Of a stretch of DNA of 48,618 nucleotides, positions 1-9,878 are shown in pieces (position 1 is the stretch's first letter; each line of letters opens with the position of its first letter). The notes beneath the pieces were generated by a model that did not search any database, was not told where the DNA came from, and saw only the letters and a list, made by a program, of their open reading frames with translations. The translations under genes were made by a program, and so were the position numbers. The DNA is from Coriobacteriales bacterium. Lineage in GTDB: Bacteria; Actinomycetota; Coriobacteriia; Coriobacteriales; UBA8131. The stretch is from the NCBI GenBank assembly GCA_031290175.1, contig JAITOC010000031.1, positions 1-48,618 of the forward strand, read 5' to 3'.

Positions 1-1
1 T

Positions 2-133
2 GCTGAAGGCACAGACGCACCCGCAAAGACTGCAAAGGCTGAGAAGCCAACCAAGCCTGTGGCCGAAAAGCCTGCCAAGCCCACAGCTGCAAAGAAGACC
101 ACAAAAGCAAAAGAGGATACAGCAGCCGAATAG
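2..133 (+). CDS. rplU: C-terminal end of upstream CDS, probably ribosomal protein L21 with Lys/Ala/Pro-rich tail (5' truncated by window)
   Basis: Open frame ...[43 protein letters not shown] ending TAG 131-133, directly upstream of rpmA; identity inferred from the rplU-rpmA-obgE order. Confidence 0.6.
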   Translation, partial: AEGTDAPAKTAKAEKPTKPVAEKPAKPTAAKKTTKAKEDTAAE

Positions 134-162
134 TCGGCTCGTAAGGATAGGGAGCACGAATC

Positions 163-417
163 ATGGCACATAAGAAGGGTCTCGGCTCATCAAGGAACGG
201 ACGCGATTCCAAGGCAAAGCGTCTCGGCGTCAAGCGTTTTGCTGGTGAGCAGGTTACGACCGGCAATATCATCGTGCGTCAGCGCGGTACACACATCCAT
301 CCTGGTGAGAATGTGGGCAGGGGCAGCGACGATACGCTGTTTGCGCTCAAGGATGGCGTCCTTGAGTTCACCAGAGGCGAGAAGCGTAAGGTGCACGTGC
401 GACCGGTGCAGGTCTAA
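163..417 (+). CDS. rpmA: 50S ribosomal protein L27
   Basis: [31 protein letters not shown], canonical L27. Confidence 0.97.
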   Translation: MAHKKGLGSSRNGRDSKAKRLGVKRFAGEQVTTGNIIVRQRGTHIHPGENVGRGSDDTLFALKDGVLEFTRGEKRKVHVRPVQV

Positions 418-442
418 CGGGCCTCCTCCTCAAGAATGCTAA

Positions 443-3012
<2,570 letters not shown>

Positions 3013-3029
3013 GGAGACACCGGTTAATT

Positions 3030-3060
3030 CCGTCATTGCGGGTCAAGTCCTGGGTGACGG
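3030..3060. repeat. Degenerate REP-like palindromic sequence in proB-proA gap
   Basis: CCGTCAttgcgggtcaagtcctgggTGACGG; minus strand reads ...HPGLDPQ as typical REP-type elements do. Confidence 0.35.
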
Positions 3061-3126
3061 GGTGGGGAGCAATTGATCGGTGCTTTTCTAGTGCTTTGCA
3101 GAGTACTGACGTTCCAGGGAGGAACA

Positions 3127-4398
3127 ATGTCTGTAGTTTTACAGAAGGCACAGCAGGCAAAGGCTGCCGCACAGGCGATGGCCCATCTTGCTGCCACCAT
3201 GCGCAACGATGCCCTGCTCGCCTTGGCTGATGCGCTCGAGCATGAACAGGCGTACCTTTTGACTGAAAACGAGCTGGATGTGAAGGATGCCCGCGAGAAG
3301 GGGACAGACGAAGCGCTCGTCGACCGCCTCATGCTTGACTCCGGTCGCATTGCGGGCATGGCGGATGCGCTTCGGACGCTTGCCCGGCAAAGCGACCCTC
3401 TCGGCACCGTAACCGAGGGGCGCACCCTCTACAACGGGATACGCCTGAGGCGGGTGCGGGTTCCGCTCGGTGTCGTTGCCATGATCTACGAGGCGCGCCC
3501 CAACGTCACGGCGGATGCTGCGGGGTTGACCCTCAAGACCGGGAATGCCTGTCTACTCAGGGGCGGATCGCTTGCCAGCCGCTCGAATATCTCCTTGACC
3601 AGGGTGCTCGCAGAAGCCGGCATCAAAGCTGGTCTGCCCGAGCATTGGCTTCAGTCCATCGAGACGACCGACCGCGAGGCGACCTATGAGCTCATGCAGC
3701 TCCGAGGGCTTATTGACGTGCTCATCCCACGGGGCTCAGCCTCGCTTATCGCATCAACGGTCGAGCAGGCAAAGGTGCCGGTCATCGAGACGGGCGAGGG
3801 AAACTGTCATCTCTATGTGCACAAGGATGCTGACCCGGCGATTATCGCACCCATCGCGGTCAACGCCAAGACGCAACGTCCGGGCGTATGCAATGCCATC
3901 GAGTCCATCCTCATTGACGAAGTGGCGGCAGAGCGGTTCGCGCCGCTTATCATTGAGGCGCTTGCGCCTTACGGCGTGGTTTTTCATGCGGATTCGACCA
4001 TCTATGCCCTGGCGCAGGGGCTGGACACCAAGCCGTCTCTCAAGCTCACACCTGCAAACGAGGACGACTGGGGCAGGGAGTACCTTGCCCTTGAGATTTC
4101 AATGAAGTGCGTCAGCGGGGTGGATGAGGCCATCCAGCATATCAATGCCTACAGCACCCATCACTCTGAAAGCATTCTGAGCAGGGATTATGAGGCGGTT
4201 AGCCGCTTTTTGGAGGAGGTTGACTCAGCGGCGGTCTACGCCAATGCATCGACGAGGTTTACGGATGGTGGAGAGTTCGGGCTTGGTGCGGAGATCGGTA
4301 TAGCAACACAGAAGCTGCATGCACGTGGCCCTATGGGTCTTGAGGCGCTCACCTCCACGAAGTTTCTGCTTGAGGGGGATGGCCAGATCCGTGCCTGA
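3127..4398 (+). CDS. proA: Glutamate-5-semialdehyde dehydrogenase
   Basis: VPLGVVAMIYEARPNVTADAAGLTLKTGNA; ATG 3127 with SD gggagga. Confidence 0.95.
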   Translation: MSVVLQKAQQAKAAAQAMAHLAATMRNDALLALADALEHEQAYLLTENELDVKDAREKGTDEALVDRLMLDSGRIAGMADALRTLARQSDPLGTVTEGRTLYNGIRLRRVRVPLGVVAMIYEARPNVTADAAGLTLKTGNACLLRGGSLASRSNISLTRVLAEAGIKAGLPEHWLQSIETTDREATYELMQLRGLIDVLIPRGSASLIASTVEQAKVPVIETGEGNCHLYVHKDADPAIIAPIAVNAKTQRPGVCNAIESILIDEVAAERFAPLIIEALAPYGVVFHADSTIYALAQGLDTKPSLKLTPANEDDWGREYLALEISMKCVSGVDEAIQHINAYSTHHSESILSRDYEAVSRFLEEVDSAAVYANASTRFTDGGEFGLGAEIGIATQKLHARGPMGLEALTSTKFLLEGDGQIRA

Positions 4399-5059
4399 GT
4401 GCATCTCCCCACGCTTCGATGCACGAATAGCGGCATGCACTGCTGCCGCCCCGTCTAACAGGCAGTTCAGGCTTGGTCTGCTTGGCGGCACCTTTGACCC
4501 GGTGCATATCGGTCATCTTATCCTTGCGCAGACTGCCTATGAGCAATTCGCCTTGGATGGGGTGTTGTTCGTACCGACTGGTCGGCCAGTGAGAAAACTC
4601 GATACACTCAGCACAGATGCAGAGGCGCGCTATGCTATGATACAACGCGCTATTGCTGGAGATGAGCGGTTCGATGTCAGTCGCATTGAGATCGACCGCC
4701 CCGGAGCGACATACACAATCGACACCTTGCGTGCGATGTGTGCGTTGTACGGTTGCGGGGCACAGGTTTTTCTGATAGCAGGGGCCGATGCGATGGTTGA
4801 CCTCAAAACGTGGAAAGACGCCGACGAGATCGCGTCGTCGGTTATCGTTTTGGGTGCCCATCGAGCTGGTACCAAGAGAGAAGCGTTCACCCGAGGGCTT
4901 GAAGACGGAAGTTTTGACATACGCTTGCTTGCCATGCCGCAGCTCCCCGTCTCTTCTCAGGAGATTCGAGAGCGTGTCCGTGGCGGGCGCTCGGTGCGCT
5001 ATCTGGTCGTAGATGACGTTCGTACGTACATCGAGGATTACCGCCTGTACCAGCAGTAA
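4379..5059 (+). CDS. nadD: Nicotinate-nucleotide adenylyltransferase
   Basis: LGLLGGTFDPVHIGHLILAQTAYEQF; start uncertain (ATG 4379 or GTG 4391). Confidence 0.92.
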   Translation: MARSVPECISPRFDARIAACTAAAPSNRQFRLGLLGGTFDPVHIGHLILAQTAYEQFALDGVLFVPTGRPVRKLDTLSTDAEARYAMIQRAIAGDERFDVSRIEIDRPGATYTIDTLRAMCALYGCGAQVFLIAGADAMVDLKTWKDADEIASSVIVLGAHRAGTKREAFTRGLEDGSFDIRLLAMPQLPVSSQEIRERVRGGRSVRYLVVDDVRTYIEDYRLYQQ

Positions 5060-5079
5060 AGTAGAAAGAGTGTGAGGCA

Positions 5080-5673
5080 TTGCAAGACGAGTACCAGCAG
5101 ATATATAACGAGGCGCGTTTGATCCTTGAGACGCGCTTGAACGAATACAGGCTACTCCATTCCATCAGTGTGGCTGACACCGCTGCTTCCATGGCAAGAC
5201 AGTATGGCGTAGATGTCGATAAGGCCTGCGTCGCCGGGCTCCTGCACGACTGGGACAAGAACCTCTCAGACGAGGAGCTTGTCGAGCGTGCGCGGGGATT
5301 CGGTATTGAGATGGCCGACCGCCTTGAGGATCTCGCCTTCCTGCTTCATGCGCAGACAGGCGCCATGGCCGTGAAGCAACAGTTCCCTGGGATAGACCCT
5401 GAGATCACGCAGGCTATAGCCCGACACACTTCTGCCGCACCTGATATGACCGAACTCGATATGATCATCTATATCGCAGACATAATCGAGCCGCTGCGCT
5501 CACGGGGCAATCTGACCCCTTTGCGTACGATAGCCGGTAAAGTCCCCCTTGAATTGTTGTTCCTCAAGTCGCTGGAGATGACCATGGAGCACCTCATCAA
5601 GCGTCATCGCTTCATCCACCCCGACTCGTTGCAGGTCTGGAACTCCTATATCGCCCGGGAGCGGGGCATGTAG
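5080..5673 (+). CDS. yqeK: HD-domain hydrolase, YqeK family
   Basis: HSISVADTAASMARQYGVDVDKACVAGLLHDWDKN; between nadD and rsfS; TTG start. Confidence 0.9.
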   Translation: MQDEYQQIYNEARLILETRLNEYRLLHSISVADTAASMARQYGVDVDKACVAGLLHDWDKNLSDEELVERARGFGIEMADRLEDLAFLLHAQTGAMAVKQQFPGIDPEITQAIARHTSAAPDMTELDMIIYIADIIEPLRSRGNLTPLRTIAGKVPLELLFLKSLEMTMEHLIKRHRFIHPDSLQVWNSYIARERGM

Positions 5674-5759
5674 TTCGACTCGACTGCTTCACGGAGAGGT
5701 GTTATTATCAAGAAAAGCCCTTTCGGGCGTCAGTGTTACAGGAAGCAACAGGAGGATGT

Positions 5760-6209
5760 GTGACATCTAAGGATTGGGCACGTATCGCCGCACGAGCGGC
5801 TGACGACAAGAAGGCATTCGATATCGTTGTGCAGGAAGTACGCGAGGCGCTGGTCATAACGGATTATTTTGTCATCGCAACCGGAGCAAACAACCGTCAG
5901 GTCGACGCCATAGCTGAAGGGATTGAGGAGGCGCTTCGCAAAGAAGCTGACATCAAGCCCATAGGGCGTGAAGGTAGGGATGATCTTACCTGGGTTCTTC
6001 TTGACTATGGTGACCTTGTTATCCATGTCTTCCAGCCCGAGATACGTGAGTTTTATCGCCTTGAAGCCCTTTGGAGCGATGTACCCACACTTGACCTTGC
6101 AGAGGCAGGAATCATCGACCCGGTGTATACCGAGCGTATCGCAAAACTCCTGGGGCTCAACGGAACACCGAGTGTCTCACAGGTGGCTGCGCTCGACACC
6201 GTCGAGTGA
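5760..6209 (+). CDS. rsfS: Ribosomal silencing factor RsfS
   Basis: ITDYFVIATGANNRQVDAIAEGIEEAL; GTG 5760 preceded by AGGAGG. Confidence 0.93.
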   Translation: MTSKDWARIAARAADDKKAFDIVVQEVREALVITDYFVIATGANNRQVDAIAEGIEEALRKEADIKPIGREGRDDLTWVLLDYGDLVIHVFQPEIREFYRLEALWSDVPTLDLAEAGIIDPVYTERIAKLLGLNGTPSVSQVAALDTVE

Positions 6210-7619
6210 TTCAGGTAGCAAGGGGTCTTTGTAGTCGTCTTTCTTCTGGGCGATGGTGCCGGTGTCGCGCTCCCGGAATTTCAGTTCACGTCCATAACTG
6301 ACTGCCTGCTCCCCAAAGCGATCCTTCACCTTGTCCGTTGCCTCGACAAGCGAGCGCTTTTTGGGGCGGGGCGAGACCGCGGGCAAGGAGCCCGCAGGAG
6401 CCGCATGCTGCGTGGTTCTCGCGTTTGTGCCTGTGCTCATGCTCGCGTTCGTATTCGTTCTGAGCTCCGCCGCCCCCCGGCCACCCCGTGCAGGCGCGTC
6501 AAGGGAGTCGAAAAGGGAGTCGAAAAGGGATAATTGCTCGGGTCGTTTTTCAAAGGATGAGATGGCAACCCCAACCAGACGGAGCTTGTCGCCCGGAGAC
6601 CAGACCTGCGGGAGCAGGGCATGCAGCAGGGGGGTAAAGACCTGTTCATCATCCACAGCATGGTCGACCGTCGTTTGTGCGGTGCGGATGCTGAGGTCAT
6701 CGTAGCGCACCTTGAGTGTAACCGTGTACCCCGTTAAACCCTTCCGCCGCAACCGTCGCCCAACTTTTGTGGCGAGCATGGCCACCGCCTGTCGTATCTC
6801 CGCAAGCTCTATGAGATCCGTCGAGAAGGTCAGCTCATTCGAGATCGATTTAACCGTGTCGTCCGCCTCAACAGGCGAGGCATCGAGCCCGAGACAGCGA
6901 TTGCGCATCATCTCGGCATTCTTGCCATAGATGCTTTTGAGCAGTGCTTCGTCAGCTTGCGCCATATCACCAAGCGTGAGGATGCCAAAGGTGTTGAGCT
7001 TCTTTTCCGCCTGGCGCCCGACTCCTGACATCGTGCGTATCGGCAAAGGGGAGAGAAAGTCTATCTCGCGTCCGGGATAGACCACCGTGAGCCCGTTGGG
7101 CTTGTCGATATCAGAGGCAATCTTCGCGACGCTTTTTGATGTGCCGAGACCTATCGAGCACGTTATCCCGAGCTTCGCGACACGCTTGCGAATATGATAG
7201 GCGAGTTTGATGGGGTGTTCTCTGACAAAGCGCCCGGGAGAGACATCGAGAAAGGCCTCATCAATGGATACCTGCTGCAGGTGAGGGGAGACGGCGAACA
7301 TGATTTCCATAACCTGCTTGGACAGGGAGATATACCGGGGAAAATTGCCGGGAGTCCAGATGGCATCGGGGCAGAGCCGTGCAGCTTGAGCCGATGCCAT
7401 CGCAGAGCGCACGCCGAACTTCCGAGCCTCGTAGGAACAGGTGGACACAACGCCGCGCCGCGCGCGGTCACCTCCGACGATAACGGGTTTGCCTCGCCAA
7501 TCGGGATGGTCGAGCTGTTCGACTGAGGCAAAGAAGGCATCGAGGTCAAGCAACAGCACCGCAGCTCCTTCCCACGGAAGCAGCGCATCCAAACTCGTGG
7601 TTTCCTCAGATACCGTCAT
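6177..7619 (-). CDS. dinB: DNA polymerase IV (Y-family) with extended C-terminus
   Basis: VLLLDLDAFFASVEQLDHPDWRGKPVIVGGD, SIDEAFLDVS, clamp motif QLSLF; ATG 7619 preferred to GTG 7634, which overlaps the -10; 33-nt tail overlap with rsfS. Confidence 0.94.
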   Translation of the reverse strand: MTVSEETTSLDALLPWEGAAVLLLDLDAFFASVEQLDHPDWRGKPVIVGGDRARRGVVSTCSYEARKFGVRSAMASAQAARLCPDAIWTPGNFPRYISLSKQVMEIMFAVSPHLQQVSIDEAFLDVSPGRFVREHPIKLAYHIRKRVAKLGITCSIGLGTSKSVAKIASDIDKPNGLTVVYPGREIDFLSPLPIRTMSGVGRQAEKKLNTFGILTLGDMAQADEALLKSIYGKNAEMMRNRCLGLDASPVEADDTVKSISNELTFSTDLIELAEIRQAVAMLATKVGRRLRRKGLTGYTVTLKVRYDDLSIRTAQTTVDHAVDDEQVFTPLLHALLPQVWSPGDKLRLVGVAISSFEKRPEQLSLFDSLFDSLDAPARGGRGAAELRTNTNASMSTGTNARTTQHAAPAGSLPAVSPRPKKRSLVEATDKVKDRFGEQAVSYGRELKFRERDTGTIAQKKDDYKDPLLPESLDGVERSHL

Positions 7620-7625
7620 AGCGGT

Positions 7626-7654
7626 AGTATACACGAACAGATGTTCTATGAAAA
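7626..7654 (-). promoter_or_regulatory. Predicted SOS promoter of dinB: -35 TTTTCA (7649-7654), -10 TATACT (7626-7631), 17-nt spacer holding LexA-type box CGAACAGATGTTCT (7634-7647)
   Basis: GAAC-N4-GTTC core, agreeing with the Gram-positive LexA/DinR consensus CGAACRNRYGTTYC at all but the last position. Confidence 0.7.
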
Positions 7655-7682
7655 CAGAACGCAGCGAGCGGTGCCCAAAAGT

Positions 7683-8993
7683 CTATCCAAAGCGAAGAAC
7701 AAGATAGATGCCGCTGATCACGATGGAGATAAGCATGAAGGGCACGCCAACTTTAAGGAAATGCAGAAACGTAAGGGGGTATCCCTCACGGTTGCTGATG
7801 CCCGAGAGCACGACGTTTGCGCTGGCTCCGATCAAGGTGCCGTTGCCACCGAGACAGGCCCCTAACGAGAGCGCCCACCAGAGCGGGGTGACGTCCACAC
7901 CACTGGCACCCATGGTCAAGAGCACGGGTATCATCGTAGCCACAAAGGGGATGTTATCCAATATCGCAGAGATGATAGCTGACGCTACGAGGACGACAAG
8001 AATGGCGAGAATCATCTGACCTTGCGTAGCTGTAACGAGGAAGTGTGCAAAGGTATCGATAAGTCCCGTCTCGACCATACCGCCCACAACGATGAAGAGA
8101 CCTCCAAAAAAGCCGATGGTCGTCCACTCGACGCCGAGAATGACTTCTTCGACATCCTGACGACCGAGAAGCATCATGATAGCTGCAGCCGTAAGGGCGA
8201 TGACGGAGGATTCAAGGTGGAGCACCCCATGGAGCATGAAGGCCACTGTGACGACCCCGATCATGACAACGCTTTTAATGAAGAGGCTCCTAGAGACGAT
8301 AGCCTCGTTCTCATCGAGTTGCATGATGCCCTCAAGGTATTCGGGCTCCACTTTGAGCTTGCGTCCATAAAGGAGGCGAAAACCGAGAATGGTGACCGCA
8401 AGGATGACGAGTACGATAGGCGCGTCAACGGCGATGAAGTCAAAGAAGCTCAGACCCGTTGCTGAGCCAATCATGATGTTCGGTGGGTCTCCGATGAGGG
8501 TAGCGGTGCCGCCGACGTTTGATGCGATGATCTGAGTGATGAAGAAGGGTACCGGGTCGAGCTTGAGTTCGCGGCAGATCATAAAGGTCATGGGTCCGAT
8601 AAGTAACACGGTCGTCACATTGTCAAGCAAGGCGGAGAGCACGGCGGTGATGAGCACCAGGGCAACCATGATGAGCCAGGGGTCGCCCTTGACCAACTTT
8701 GCCGCCTTGATGGCAACGAACTCAAAGAGCCCCGAGCGCTTTGCCACCGATACGAAGAGCATCATGCCAACGAGTACCCCTAGGGTGTTGAAATCGATGT
8801 GCTCAAGCGCCGCATCAAAAGGGAGGATCCCAAGGCTGACGGAAGTAACCCCGTCTGCCGTGGATAGCACAGGAAAGATGAACAGGAGAGCTGCGCCGAG
8901 CAGGGCGGCAACGGTACGATGCACCTTCTCGGAGACAATGAGCACCATGACGCCAAGGAAGATGACTAGAGCTATGATCTGCACTGCGGTCAT
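7683..8993 (-). CDS. ArsB/NhaD-like (ion transporter superfamily) membrane permease
   Basis: Polytopic protein with duplicated LDNVTTVLL / LDNIPFVATMIP and GGTATLIGDPPNIMIG / GGNGTLIGASANV motifs. Confidence 0.85.
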   Translation of the reverse strand: MTAVQIIALVIFLGVMVLIVSEKVHRTVAALLGAALLFIFPVLSTADGVTSVSLGILPFDAALEHIDFNTLGVLVGMMLFVSVAKRSGLFEFVAIKAAKLVKGDPWLIMVALVLITAVLSALLDNVTTVLLIGPMTFMICRELKLDPVPFFITQIIASNVGGTATLIGDPPNIMIGSATGLSFFDFIAVDAPIVLVILAVTILGFRLLYGRKLKVEPEYLEGIMQLDENEAIVSRSLFIKSVVMIGVVTVAFMLHGVLHLESSVIALTAAAIMMLLGRQDVEEVILGVEWTTIGFFGGLFIVVGGMVETGLIDTFAHFLVTATQGQMILAILVVLVASAIISAILDNIPFVATMIPVLLTMGASGVDVTPLWWALSLGACLGGNGTLIGASANVVLSGISNREGYPLTFLHFLKVGVPFMLISIVISGIYLVLRFG

Positions 8994-9875
8994 CTATATA
9001 TCAACTCCAAGCAGCGTTTTTGCGGCAAGACCGATCAGGAAGGAGACCAGCGCCACGCCGAGGCTGATGGCAGCCATCTGCCCGAACCTGCTCCAGAACG
9101 GTAGGCGCTGGGCAACGGATATGTAGTAGTTGAAGAAGAAGATAATCAGTACGACACAGACCGACATGATGATCAGCGCAGTGAAGTAAAGATGATCATC
9201 GAGCAACAGGTAAGGGAGTATGAGGATCGCAACGGTTATCAGATAGGCGCATCCGGTATAGAGCGCTGCCTTGAGGGCGTGAGGGTTGCCGTTGGCCTTC
9301 TCGGCAAGGTAGTTGGACGCAGCCATCGAAAACGTGGCGGCAATGCCGGTGATGATCCCCGAAAGCGCCACAAGCCTTGTGCTCGCCAGAGCAAAGGTCA
9401 GCCCGGCGATGACACCCGTCAACTCGACCAAGGCATCGTTTAGCCCGAGGACAATCGCCCCAACATATTGGAGGCGTTCCTCGTCAAGCATGTCGACGAG
9501 CTGCTCCTCGTGCTCCTGCTCCCGAGCGATGACGGCTTCTATTTCAGGGACGGCGGCGGAGAGCTGACCGTAAGCGAGGGCAGTCTTGTCCTCGCCCTTT
9601 TCCATAAGGCGCAGTACGAAGGTGTAGCCCAGAAGGCAGAGCAGCAGCGTGTACCAGGCAACCTTGAGATGGTTGGGGACGACGGCTTCGTTCGTATAGG
9701 ATTTCCACGTGTTATAGTGATCCTGCTCATCTTGCGCAATCTGCTCGAGGATCAATTTGTGCTTGGGGTGCTTTTCCGTTTTGGACATGCGCGCATACAC
9801 GAGGCAATCGGTCGCCTCGGCCTTCTGGAATGCGAGCAGGGTCTCGCGTGTGCTGCTGTCGATGTGTACTGCCAA
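8994..9875 (-). CDS. Ferritin-like (rubrerythrin-type) domain fused to VIT1/CCC1-family transporter
   Basis: N-terminal E...DEQDH...EIE...EQEH diiron-type pattern followed by GLNDALVELTGVIAGLTFALAS typical of VIT1; stop directly abuts next ATG. Confidence 0.85.
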   Translation of the reverse strand: MAVHIDSSTRETLLAFQKAEATDCLVYARMSKTEKHPKHKLILEQIAQDEQDHYNTWKSYTNEAVVPNHLKVAWYTLLLCLLGYTFVLRLMEKGEDKTALAYGQLSAAVPEIEAVIAREQEHEEQLVDMLDEERLQYVGAIVLGLNDALVELTGVIAGLTFALASTRLVALSGIITGIAATFSMAASNYLAEKANGNPHALKAALYTGCAYLITVAILILPYLLLDDHLYFTALIIMSVCVVLIIFFFNYYISVAQRLPFWSRFGQMAAISLGVALVSFLIGLAAKTLLGVDI

Positions 9876-9878
9876 GAC

